NCBI GenBank assembly: GCA_002256345.1
Contig: NKIY01000010.1
Location: 1 to 64,000 of the forward strand
Reading direction: 5' to 3'
DNA length: 64,000 nt
DNA from: Bradyrhizobiaceae bacterium PARB1
GTDB taxonomy: Bacteria > Pseudomonadota > Alphaproteobacteria > Rhizobiales > Xanthobacteraceae
Shown: positions 51,281 through 62,700 of the stretch, in pieces
Numbering within the stretch: position 1 is the stretch's first letter
How the letters are laid out: each line of letters opens with the position of its first letter
The notes under the pieces: model-generated
Databases searched by the model: none
What the model was told of the DNA's origin: nothing
What the model saw: the letters and a program-made list of their open reading frames with translations, nothing else
Position numbers and translations under genes: made by a program

Positions 51281-51991
51281 ATGCCATCAATCTCGGCGAG
51301 ACAGTCTGCGCGTGTCGTCGTCCTGTGGGCTCGTTTCATCGCAGCCATGATTGCGGCCGTCCTCGCCGGGATGAGCTCATCTTTCGCCGAACCGTTGCCG
51401 ATCGATGCCGGCACACGGACCAGCTTCAATATTCGATCTCAGCCGCTTGCCGATGCGCTTCTGGCCTATGGCGCCGAAACAGGACTTGAGGTGTTCTACG
51501 ATGCCGCGCTTGCAGAAGAACGGCGGTCGAATGAAGTCGTCGGCGTCTTTACCCGCCAGGCGGCACTGCAGGTTCTGTTGCGCGGGACAGGCTATTCGGC
51601 GAGGCCGATCGGAAATGATACTTTCATGATTGCGCCTGCGCCGCCCGGCGCGATGGCTGATGCTGCAAAGCTCCGTCAGAATCTACAGCCATATTTTGCC
51701 GCCGTTCAAGGCCGTATCGATGACATCCTTTGCCGACAGCGGGCGAACGCAGCTCTCGCGGAAGTACATTTGCAATTCTGGCTGTCGCCATCGGGACTGG
51801 TGACCAAAGCGGAGGTGATCGGTGACGATGGGGACCTTGCACGGGACCAGTCTCGTGCTGAGTCGATCCACGGTCTGGTGTTTGCACCGCCGCCCGCAGC
51901 TATGCCGCAACCGGTGAATATGGTGATCTATCCGCCCTCAAAATATTCGAAGCCATGCAATGCGAGCGATGCGAAGCGCGGGGCCGAATAG
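51281..51991 (+). CDS. Periplasmic STN-domain protein with TonB_C-like C-terminal domain
   Basis: 236 residues from ATG 51281 (AGGA upstream); an in-frame ATG at 51239 is possible. A signal peptide (FIAAMIAAVLAGMSSSFAEP) is followed by a secretin/TonB short N-terminal (STN) domain, about residues 45-110: FNIRSQPLADALLAYGAETG, LEVFYDAALAEERRS, VVGVFTRQAALQVLLRGTGY. Residues about 140-215 (AEVHLQFWLSPSGLVTKAEV; FAPPPAAMPQPVNMVIYP) resemble the TonB C-terminal fold. In classical surface signalling the STN domain belongs to the TonB-dependent receptor and touches FecR. Here it is free of any receptor barrel. It is followed by sigma and FecR genes and is probably the signal-transfer component. Confidence 0.82.
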   Translation: MPSISARQSARVVVLWARFIAAMIAAVLAGMSSSFAEPLPIDAGTRTSFNIRSQPLADALLAYGAETGLEVFYDAALAEERRSNEVVGVFTRQAALQVLLRGTGYSARPIGNDTFMIAPAPPGAMADAAKLRQNLQPYFAAVQGRIDDILCRQRANAALAEVHLQFWLSPSGLVTKAEVIGDDGDLARDQSRAESIHGLVFAPPPAAMPQPVNMVIYPPSKYSKPCNASDAKRGAE

Positions 51992-52048
51992 CATGCGGGC
52001 GGGAATGGTCGCAGGTTGCGCAATCGGCTGCGGTGAAGGCGCTTCACG

Positions 52049-52615
52049 ATGAGTGAATCCGATCGCGACATGCTGCTCCGACGCCTTGCGCTTGACTATA
52101 GCGATATCAAGAAGCGGCTGGTCCGGAATCTCGGCTCGTCCGATCGTGCGACGGATGCATTGCATGACACATGGGTCCGTTTGGAGGAGGCCGCCCATAT
52201 CGGTCCCGTCGAGCGCCCGCCGCCTTATCTCTTGCGCATAGCCCATCGCCTCTCATTCAAGCGTCGATCTGCCGAGCGCGAGACGGTGACGCTCGACGAT
52301 GCCTGCGCGGCTCTTCACCTGATCGACGACGCTCCGGACCCAGACCGAATCGCTGAAGCCAGGTCGGAATTGAAAGTCCTGGATGACGCGCTCGCAGAAC
52401 TGTCGCCCCGCCGCCGCGACATCTTGTGGGCCTCACGCGTCGAAGGAGAGCCGCTGAGTTCGATTGCCGAGCGTCTGGGCTTGTCGCAGCGGATGATCGA
52501 GAAAGAATTGAAGCTGGCTCTGATCCATTGCGGTGAGCGACTCGGAAAAACAATCGTTCAGCGTTTCGGTCCTGGCGTCGTAAAAGGATCATCTAAGAAG
52601 AGCGGTTCGCGCTAA
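52049..52615 (+). CDS. FecI-type ECF RNA polymerase sigma factor
   Basis: 188 residues from ATG 52049 (GAAGG at 52035-52039). Region sigma-2 (RNLGSSDRATDALHDTWVRL, then PYLLRIAHRL) and sigma-4 (LDDALAELSPRRRDILWASR, then SIAERLGLSQRMIEKELKLA) are those of FecI-like ECF factors. It should direct transcription of a surface-signalling regulon after release from the FecR protein encoded next. The Lys/Ser-rich C-terminal tail is an extension. Confidence 0.92.
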   Translation: MSESDRDMLLRRLALDYSDIKKRLVRNLGSSDRATDALHDTWVRLEEAAHIGPVERPPPYLLRIAHRLSFKRRSAERETVTLDDACAALHLIDDAPDPDRIAEARSELKVLDDALAELSPRRRDILWASRVEGEPLSSIAERLGLSQRMIEKELKLALIHCGERLGKTIVQRFGPGVVKGSSKKSGSR

Positions 52616-52627
52616 GGCTGACAATCG

Positions 52628-53623
52628 ATGGACGCAGATCAACATCAACACGCAGCCAATGCGACGCCGGTGGATCAGGAAGCTTACGGCTGGGTCGTCC
52701 GGTTCGTGTCGGGACAGGCGCGACCATCCGATCTCGATGCGCTGAAGACCTGGTCGGCGCGCAGCCCGGCGCATGCCGAGGCGTTCGATCGCGCGCGCCG
52801 CGTCTGGAACGCGCTGGATCCTGCGCGCAGGGAAGCGCTCTCCAAAAACGTGGTTTCATTTCCAGCCGTTGCGGCTTCCGGGGCCGCTCCGTCGTTTCGC
52901 CCCGGACGCCGGGCATTTCTCGGCGGTGCGATTGCGGCATCAATTGCTGGCGGAGCGATCGTGGCCGTGCGCCGGCCGTTGGACCTGTGGCCTTCCTTGC
53001 CTGAACTCACTGCGGACTATCGAACGCAGACCGGCGAACGGCGCCAGATCACCGTTGCCGACAATATCGCCGTCGAGATGAACACCCAGACCAGTATTGC
53101 CTTGCGGCCCTTGCCGGAGAGCGCTGAGCGCTTCGAACTGATATCCGGTGAAGCACTCGTCGATGCATCCAGGGCAGGCGTGACTGTCTTGGCAGCACGG
53201 GGGAACATCTCTGCGTCGCAGGCGCTTTTCAATGTTCGTTATCTTCACGATACAGTTTGCGTCACCTGTCTAAGCGGGCGGATCGAAGTGAAGACGCCGA
53301 CAAGAACGGCTGAGCTATCCGCCGATCAACAGGTCATCTACGCAGCGGATCGCTTCGAAGATCCCGCCGAGGTCAAACCTTCTGTTGTGCTCGCATGGAA
53401 AGAGGGGATCGTCATCTTTGACCGGACGCCGATTTCCGACGTGATCTCGGAGATCAATCGTTATCGTCATGGAAAGGTCATACTGACCAATGCGGACCTT
53501 GGTCGCGAGCGTTTCAATGCGCGTTTCCGCATCGAGAATATCGACAGGGTCGTGGGACACATCGCCCAGGTCTTCAACGCAAAGATCAGCACGTTTCCTG
53601 GCGGCTTCACATTGATCGGGTAG
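52628..53623 (+). CDS. FecR-type inner-membrane anti-sigma/signal transducer
   Basis: 331 residues, 12 nt after the sigma gene. The cytoplasmic DUF4880-type N-terminus (AYGWVVRFVSGQARPSDLDA) is followed by one TM helix (FLGGAIAASIAGGAIVAVR, about residues 98-117). The periplasmic FecR beta domain follows (TGERRQITVADNIAVEMNTQ; GEALVDASRAGVTVLAARGN). The C-terminal STN-like DUF4974 region (ISDVISEINRYRHGKVILTN; FRIENIDRVVGHIAQVFNAK) completes it. It holds the sigma factor at the membrane until a periplasmic signal arrives, here presumably from the STN protein at 51281. Confidence 0.92.
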   Translation: MDADQHQHAANATPVDQEAYGWVVRFVSGQARPSDLDALKTWSARSPAHAEAFDRARRVWNALDPARREALSKNVVSFPAVAASGAAPSFRPGRRAFLGGAIAASIAGGAIVAVRRPLDLWPSLPELTADYRTQTGERRQITVADNIAVEMNTQTSIALRPLPESAERFELISGEALVDASRAGVTVLAARGNISASQALFNVRYLHDTVCVTCLSGRIEVKTPTRTAELSADQQVIYAADRFEDPAEVKPSVVLAWKEGIVIFDRTPISDVISEINRYRHGKVILTNADLGRERFNARFRIENIDRVVGHIAQVFNAKISTFPGGFTLIG

Positions 53624-53696
53624 ACGGCTCGTTGTCTTTCAGGCCTGCCAGGTCTTAAGTTTTTTGTTCGGTCGTAAGCACGAGGCCGGCTCAACA

Positions 53697-53725
53697 TAAT
53701 GAGGGGTGTTTGATCGCCCTCGTTA
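53697..53725 (+). promoter_or_regulatory. Hairpin abutting the first possible haemagglutinin start codon
   Basis: TAATGAGGG (53697-53705) pairs with CCCTCGTTA (53717-53725) with one wobble and an 11-nt loop. The A of the upstream ATG at 53725 is inside the stem. It could block that start and favour ATG 53749, or act as an mRNA control element. Confidence 0.3.
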
Positions 53726-53748
53726 TGCCAGTTGCCAAGAGAGCGCCC

Positions 53749-56700
53749 ATGCCCGCACGTCCTTCCGCCGCCCGTTATCTTTCGGTCCGATTGAATGCCC
53801 GCAGGACAGCTCTCCTTGCCGGTGTCAGTGTCGTCGCAACCGTCATCGCTTCTCCGCATGCTGCCGCTCGCGCGCTGAATGGCAGCGGTTCGGGCGCGGT
53901 ATCGGCTCCGAATATCGCGGCGGATGCAGCAACGGCGGCGGCACAGCAAGCCGCTGCGGCGGCGCGTCAGACACAGGATTCGCTGGCACGATCGGCGCGC
54001 GCGGTGCAGGACATGCAGGCTGTGCAAGCCGCTGCGCGAGCCGCGGCAGCCGCCGCGCAGGTGTCCGCGACGGTGCCGGTCGCGGTGCCGAACGGCCTCG
54101 GCGTTGGCGGCCTGTTGCCGAACCTGTCGGCGGGTTGGAGCAATGCCAATACGCCGGCGCAAAGCATTGATGCGGCAGGGCAGACCCAAGTCGGCATTCA
54201 CCAGACCGGGCGGCAGGCGATCCTCAACTGGTCTTCGTTCAATGTCGGCGCGCGGACCACCCTGACATTCGACCAGCAAGGCAATCGCGACTGGGTGGCG
54301 CTCAACCGGGTCGATCGTAACTTCGGGCCGAGCCAGATTCTCGGCAACATCAAGGCCGATGGCCAAGTCTATATCATCAACCAGAGCGGCATCATTTTCG
54401 GCGGTGCCGCGCAGGTGAATGTCGGCTCGCTGATCGCCTCCACCGCGCAGATCTCGGACGACCAGTTCCTCAAGGGCATCTATTCGACCCAGACCGGTTC
54501 AAACTGGACCCCGAGCTTCACCGATGCAGCCGCGCTGCTCGGTAATGGCCGGAGCGGCGGTGTCGTCAAGGTCGAGGCAGGCGCGCAGATCGCAACTCAC
54601 GCGCCGGCCACTGTCACCTCCGGCGGCGGTTTCGTGCTGCTGATGGGCGGGGATGTCGTCAATGCCGGTACGATCACGACGCCGATGGGACAGACCCAGC
54701 TCGCGGCCGGTGATGCTTTCGTTCTGCGCCGGGGCTACGGCACCGAAACCAACCAGTTCTCGACCACTCGCGGTAACGAAATCGCAGTAGGCACGTGGAA
54801 CGGAACGACATTCACGCCCGGTGGCATCGGGCGGGTGCGCAATGAAGGACTGATCGTCAGTCCGCAGGGCGACATCACATTGGCCGGTCACACCATCGCG
54901 CAGGATGGCATCCTGCTGGCCTCGACCTCGGTCAATAACCGTGGCAGCGTTCATCTGCTCAATTCGGCGACCGATATCGAGGGCAGCATCACACTCGGCG
55001 CTTTGAGCCTCACCATCGTCATCCCGGAATTGGAAAGTGCGGAGACGGCACTCAACAGCCAGCGCGATGGCCTCATCGCTGCGTCAGCCGCGGCCAATCC
55101 GCTGCGGGCGCAGGTCGCGTTCGGCGCCTTCGACAATCTGTCGAAACTGGCCGATCGCCTCGACCAGTCCCGTATCGAGATCGTCACCGGCGGCCATGTG
55201 GTGTTCAAGGGCGGTTCGCTGACACGTGCGCAAGGTGGCCAGGTCTCGGTCTCCGCAAGCAAGCGCATCTTCACCGAGACCGGGGCGACGATCGATGTCT
55301 CCGGCGTGCGCGATGTGGCGCTGGCGATGTCGGCGAACAATGTCATGGTCAACATCCAGGGCAACGAACTCAGGGATTCGCCACAGAACCGCGAGTCCAG
55401 CATTCTCAAGAACAACGATGTCTGGATCGATCTGCGCAGTCTGACTTTGGTGCCGGACGGAACCGGCGGCTATGCCGGCGACCGTTACTACACCAAGGGC
55501 GGATTGCTCGAGGTCGGCGGCTACGTCGCCAATACCACGCACAAGATCGGGGAGTGGAGCGCGATCGGCGGCAGCATCACGCTGTCGGCGCCCGAAGCGG
55601 TCGCGCAGAAGGGATCGGTGTTCGATATCTCCGGCGGCTCGCTGGCTTATGCGGCCGGCTGGATCCGCTCCACCAATCTGATCGGCAGCGATGGTCGCCG
55701 CTATAGTATCGACAACGCGCCGGCCAACATGACCTTCGTCGGCTTCGCCGGTGGATTCAGGCGCACGCATAATATTCAGGGACAGGAGGACAAGCGCCTT
55801 ACCGAGATCTGGAGCAGCGTGTTCGATCGCGGCCGCACCTCGCTGCGCTGGGAGGAAGGCTATGCCGTCGGCCGCGATGCCGGCAGACTGATGCTATCGG
55901 CGCCGACTGCAATCTTCGAGGCCGATATTCTCGCCGATATCGTCACCGGAAAAGGCCAGACCAGCCGCCGGGTCGCTGGTGTTTCGGATGGATACAAGGT
56001 CACTCAGACGACAGTCGCACAGGCTGGCACGCTGGCGCTGGGGGGCTATGGCGCGCTCGGTCGCGTTGACGCTTATGTCAGCGACGTCCGCATCGGCGAC
56101 ATCGCAGGCATTACGGCGGGCCTGAGTGCCACAGAGGCGCTTCCTGCTGAGCGGTCGGATACGGTGTGGCTCGATGCCGGCCATCTCAACGCCCTGCAGT
56201 TGGGAGGGATCGACCTTGCGACACGCGGCAGCATCGCCGTTAGTAGCGATCTAACGCTTGCCGATGGCGGCATGCTGAAGCTGATCGCTCCGATCGTCGA
56301 TATCAGCGCGAATATCACGGCAAGAAGCGGCAGCGTGACGGCAAGCAACGTCTTCACGTCCGAGAGGACGGGGAGCGCGCCGACAACGTTGTTGAGCGAC
56401 GGCGGCGCACATGTGACGCTGCATGCCGGCGCCACGCTCTCCGTCGCTGGCCGTTGGGTGAACGAGCTGCGCGATCCCGATGAACGCTCCGGGCTTGGTT
56501 ACCTGGATGGCGGGAAGGTCAGCCTCACATCCACCCACGATGTCACGCTCGCCGAAGACAGTCTGGTCGATGTCTCCTCGGGGGCGGCGATCCTGGCGAA
56601 CGGAAAAACGAGAGGCGGCAAAGGCGGCGACGTCACGCTGGAAGCCAGGAGCTATATCGGTTCGAGCAGTGTATCTCCAGGGAAGTTGACGCTCGATGGC

Positions 56701-59700
56701 ATGTTGCGTGGCTACGGAGTCACGGGCGGCGGCACGCTCAGCATCGGCGGATCGCCCGTGCTGGTTTCCGATGGCGTTGTCGTGGCCGACGCCGGACAGA
56801 TTCTTCTGCAGTCCGATTTCTTCAGAAAAGGTTTTTCGCAGTACACGATCAAGGGCAATCAGTTCAGCTTCGGCAGCGTCACCGTCGCGGATGGCACCGT
56901 GCTCTCCGTCGAGATGCCGGTCTATCGCTTCACTCCAGCGGCTTATGCTCTCCCTACCGGTACCGATTCCGCTGCTGCGCTGGAGGTCTGGACCCCGCCG
57001 CGCTATCTCGAAAATGCAGCCGCCAGAACGATCACCCAGCGAAAAGGGGCGGGCCTCGCATTCACCGATGTCGGCAACGTCTCGATCGGCGCGGGCGCGC
57101 GCATCGAGGTCGATCCCGGTCAGTCCATCGCAATATCGTCCATCGGACAAGTCACGATCGACGGACGGCTGAACGCCTGGGGTGGTACGATCGCCATCAA
57201 CAGCCGTGGCCCGATGCCGAACCAGAGCACCACGGTCGCGCCCGGCCGTTCCATCTGGATTGGCGAAGATGCCGTGCTCGACGTGGCCGCGCGTGCGGTG
57301 ACAGCGGTCGACTTGCGCGGACGGCAGTTCGCTCTTGTTCCGAATGGCGGCACGATCCGGATCGGCTCCGATGGCGTCACGCCGGCCGGGCTTCCTGACA
57401 AGATTTCGACGTCGTTCGTCATCATCCGTCCCGGCGCGGTTCTCGATGCATCCGGCGCGGGAACCACGGTCGATCTCGGGGGCGGCGGTCTGTCGCCGGT
57501 CGCCGATATCAGGACGCTGGCCAGCCAGGGCGGCTCGATTGCCCTCGCGTCCAGCACGGGGATCGCGCTCGACGGCGAGGTGCGCGCGGCGTCGGGCGGC
57601 GCGGGCGCCGCCGGTGGTAACCTCAGTCTGACCCTTGAATCGGCGGTCTACACGCCGGCTGACATCGCTGCTCTCAAGCAACCGCGTGTTCTCACCATCA
57701 CGCAGACACGACAGCCGTCGTCGCTGCCGGCCGATCTGGCGCCAGGGGAGCATCGCGACGGACTTAGTTACACCAAGGCCTGGCTAAGCGCGGAGCAGGT
57801 GCAAGCGGGTGGCTTCGACAATCTGTCGCTTTCGAGTTCCGATATCATCCGGTTCGAGGGCGATGTTGCGCTTCGCCTCGAGCAGAGCCTTCGTTTCCAG
57901 GGCGGGGTCATTTCCGTCGCGGATACGACGCCGCAGGCGCTGGTCTCGCTTTCGGCGCCCGTCATACGCTTCGAGGGCGGGACAGGCCGATCAATCGGCA
58001 ATCGTGGAGAAATTGTCCCGGTCCTTCAGAGAGTCGCGACCGGAAGCTGGCGGCCTGCTGCCGGGAATGCCGGCCGGCTAACGCTGGAGGCTGACGTGAT
58101 TGACATCGCCGGAGGAGTTCGGTTCGGCGCATCCGATCAGTATGCCATCGGCTTCGTTCCCGGGTCGGACATCAACACCATTAATGTGCCGATCGAGGTC
58201 CCGGGCTTCAGCGATATCCAGTTTTTCAGCCGGGGCGATATCCGGTTGAGCGGTTCGCTGGCCTCGGCGGGCGACATCGCGCTCACCGCGACGCAACTCT
58301 ATCCCGTCACCGGGGCGAGCGCGACGATCCTCGCCGGAGCCCAATGGGAGGGCTCGACCATCAGGGCGCGCCCGGACAGCGTTCTCGCCATTCGCAGCAA
58401 TGGCCGATCCGCGCAGATGCCGTCATCCGTCTTCGGTTCGCTCGGGCTTGCGGCCGGCGTCATCAAGCAAGATGGCGTTCTGCGCGCGCCGCTTGGATAC
58501 ATTCGCCTGGGTGGCGTGGTCGATGCTCCGGGCTTCTCCGCGCAGGATGGCGGACGCGTGGTCCTCGGCGAGGGCAGCATCACGTCGGTCAGCGCGGCGG
58601 GTCTTGTGATCCCTTATGGCGGTACGGTCGATGGTCTCACATACAGTTACAACGGCAGGGAGTTGACGCTTCCCAACCTGATGAAGCTCGATGCCATGGG
58701 CAAGATCGAGGTCGCGGCGACCAGGTTCGAAGCGCGGCCTGGCGCGCTGCTCGATCTTTCCGGTGGCGGCGAGCTTGCCGGCGCGGGCTTCATCGCCGGC
58801 CGCGGCGGCTCGGTCGATATTCTGAGAACGCCGCTGGTGAACGCCAATCCGGCCTTCGGATTCAGCGCGGCAAGCAACAAGGTCTACGCAATTCTGCCGG
58901 GCTTCGCTGCAGGTTATGCGCCCATCATGCAGGAAAAAGGGGCGGGCGATCCGGCGCTTGGCCAACAGGTCACGATCCCTTCGGGCGTTCCCGGTCTTCC
59001 GGCTGGCACCTACACGTTGCTGCCCTCGACCTACGCATTGCTGCCGGGCGCCTATCGCGTCGAGATCGGTGGTGGGCTGTCGCGCGACACTGCCGCGGTG
59101 GCGCTCGGCAACGGTTCGTATGCCACAAGCGCCTATCTCGGCGTCGCCAATACGACGATCCATGCGTCGATGCCGAACCAGATCGTGCTGACATCCGGAG
59201 CAGCTGCGCGCACCCATTCGCAATATAACGATGCGAGTTACAGCAAATTTGCGCTCGAACAGGCTTCGCGGCTTGGCACCACGCGGGCCCGCCTGCCGAT
59301 CGACGGCAAGCAATTCGTTCTGACTTTCGCGCAAGAGGGTGAGGTCCTCGATTTCAAGGGCACGGCACTGTTCGCGCCTGGCAGCGGCGGATTTGCCGGC
59401 ACCCTGCTGGTCCAGAGCTACAAGCCGATCGAGATCAAGGCTGCGGGCACGCAGGCGACGGCCGGCATGATCTCGTTCAACGCGGAGGATTTGTCGCGGT
59501 TCAACACCGGAACCCTGTTCGTCAACGGCTCCTACTCGTATATCGGCGCCGGAACGGTTGTGCTGCGCTCGAACATGCCGGCCGGCTCGGTTGCGGTGCG
59601 CAAGGGCGCCGTGCTCGAAGCAGGTCAGATTTTGCTGGCGGGCGCGGACGTTTCCGTGGAAGACGGCGCGGTTCTAGACACGACGCGCAGCACTGCCGCC

Positions 59701-62700
59701 CTGCCTGACTCCACGCTCGGCTATGTCTTTGCCAACGGTAGTGCCGCGGATGACGTGAGCTTTAGCTCCGTGCTTGTGGTCGCGAACGGATGGTTCGATC
59801 TCTTGCCGGCGCTGTTGCCGCTGGCGCCTCGCCCGAGCGCATTGACGGTGTCGGACGGCGCCATCCTGCGTACATCCGGGACAGTGGGATTTGTCGCAGC
59901 CGACAAGCTTTCGCTCGGTCAGGCGCAGCTTAATGCGCGCTATCTCGCGCTCAGTCTTCCTGCCGTGAATGTGGGAACGGAAGCGTCCCTTGCTGCCGCA
60001 GCAGCAGCGGGTGTGCTCGGCACCGGCTGGAATCTGACGCAGACGACGCTGGATCGCCTGCTCAATCCGGCCACGACGAATCTCGCGGCCCTCGAACGAT
60101 TGTCGTTCTCGGCGCGTGACGGGATCAACTTCTTCGGCAACGTCACGCTCGACGCACGCAACCATGGCGGCGGCTCGGCTGAGACCATGGTGATACTCAA
60201 TACGCCCTCAATTTATGGCTGGGGCGATGAGCGGACCTCGGCGATTCTTTCCGCCGATACGCTCATCTGGAACGGCATCGCCATGGGCACTGGCACCGTG
60301 TCAGATCCTTATACGAGTCTGCGGCCGCCCACGGTGCGTCCGGGCGGTGCCGGCACCGGTTCGGGCCACCTGACACTCGACGCGCGTGAGGTCCGTTTCG
60401 GTTACGATCCGCTGGCGCGCCGACAGACCAGCGCGGAGCTCGAGCGGTTGGCGCTTGGCTTCTCCGGCGTGAACATCGTCGCCAGCGAGAAGGTGACCGC
60501 CAACAGCCGCGGCGTCGCATCGTTCTACCGGAGCGGCACTGATGCGGCCTCCTATGCGGGCGGCAATCTCGTGATCACGACGCCACTTCTCACCACTGAT
60601 AGCGGCGCGATGATCGACATTCGTGCGGGTGGCACGATTGCGGTCAATGCGGCGGGCGGCACCGCCAATCCTTCCGCGCTCAGCGATCTCGGCGGTGAGA
60701 TCCGCCTGAACGGCAGCGCGATCACGCTCGACACGACGGTTGCGCTGCCGACCGGACGCCTGCGCATCACGGCGCAGAACGACATCGTGCTCGGTGATCG
60801 CGCGTTCATCGATCTTTCCGGTCGGGCGATCTCCTTCTTCGACGTGACCAAATATAGCTGGGGCGGCAGCCTCAAGATGGAAAGCGACGCTGGCCGCGTC
60901 GCCCAGGCTGCGGGTTCGGTGATCGACGTTTCGGCCCGAAACAACGACGCGGGTTCGATCGAGGTTGCCGCGGTGGGCGGCACCGCGACGTTTTCCGGCA
61001 GGCTGCGCGGCGAGACGAGCGGCGGTAACGGCGGCGTCTTCTCGCTTTCAGCAGCAACCGTCGCCGATTTTGGCGACTTGAATGCGAGGCTGAATGCGAG
61101 CGGCTTCTTCGGCGAACGCAGTTTCGCCGTGCGCAGCGGCGACATCGTCATCGTCGACGAGGTGAGGGCCCACGTCGTCAACATCGCAGCGAATGGCGGC
61201 AGTCTGATCGTCAACGGCAAAATCGACGCCAGTGGCGAGAAGGTCGGCACCATCAGGCTTTCCGCGCGCGACGGTCTCACATTGGCCTCCAGCGCGGTTC
61301 TCGACATCCATGGCTCGGTGCTTCAGACCGACAGCCGTGGCGCGCCGATCGAGGCCTCCAATCGCGGCTCGATCGAACTTACGACCAAAAATGGCGCGGT
61401 CACGCTAGCGAATGGCGTCACGATCGACATGCGTTCGGCCGACGGTGTCGCGCGCGGCAAGCTCGAGATCAATGCGCCGCGCGTCGGAAGCGACGGCATC
61501 GCCATCGACGCGACGCACCGGGTCAACATCCTTGGGGCGGCCAGCATCGCGGTGAACGGATTCCGCAGCTACTCGCCATCGGATGGCATTGTCGATCAGG
61601 CGTACTTGGATGGCGTCCACATCGACAGCGCGGACTTCATCGGCGCGGCAACCCTGAACGGGGCTTTGCAAACGGGGCTCGCCGGCCTCAAGGCTTACGG
61701 TGCTGCCTTCCACCTGCGGCCGGGCGTCGAAATCACGAGCGAGGGGGATCTGACGACGCGCGTCGATCTCGATCTCGCCGGCTATCGTTACGGCCCCGGT
61801 GTCGATCCCGGCATTTACGGTTCGGGCGAGCCCGGTGTTTTGGTCATGCGTGCGGGGGGCAACCTCAAGATCAACGGTAGCATCAATGACGGATTCGCGC
61901 CGCCGCCGCCCACGCAAGACGACTACAATTGGATGGATGGCCGCGAAGGCAAGATGTGGGTCATGTCGCCGATGCTGGCGCCCGGTTCCTTGTCCTGGTC
62001 GATGCGCTTCGTTTCTGGCGCCGATCTCGCAGCGAGCGATACGCGGGCGGTTAAGCGCATCCATGCGCTCGGTGAGAGCGGGGACCTCGTGCTCGACGAT
62101 CATCACGTGGGTGGTGGCTATCTCATGGAGGCGGCCAGCGTGGTGCGCACCGGCACCGGCTATCTCGACCTCATCGCCGGCCGCAACTATCGGCACGCTT
62201 CGCTCTTCGGAGTCTACACCGCCGGCACGGCCTTGACAGAGACACAGAACTACACCGGCATCTGGTTGACCGACGGCGGCGGCGATGTGCGTATCGAGGC
62301 CGGCGGCACCCTGGCCGGGTACAGCTATATGTCCGGTCTCGACACGAACCAGCGGAGGATCAACGAATGGTTGCGCAGCGAGAATGGTGCCTGGGGCATC
62401 AGCTTCGGTGCCTATGTCATGGACACGTGGTGGACGAACGCACTTCTGAGCTTTGCTGGCATCGGCGCATTGGGGGGCGGCAATGTGCATGTGATTGCGG
62501 GCGGCGATGCCGGAGTCATGTCTCCTCAAATTTTGGAACCGAATCCGAACAACGGCTTCGATGAAACCAGGGCTTCGGGCCTGGTGGTGGCGATCGGCGG
62601 CGGCGGTTACGTCGATGCGGGTGGCGCGCTGCGCCAGACGGGCGGCGGCGATCTCAGCGTGAAGATCGGCGGTCGCCTGAATATGGCGCCGCTGTACCAG

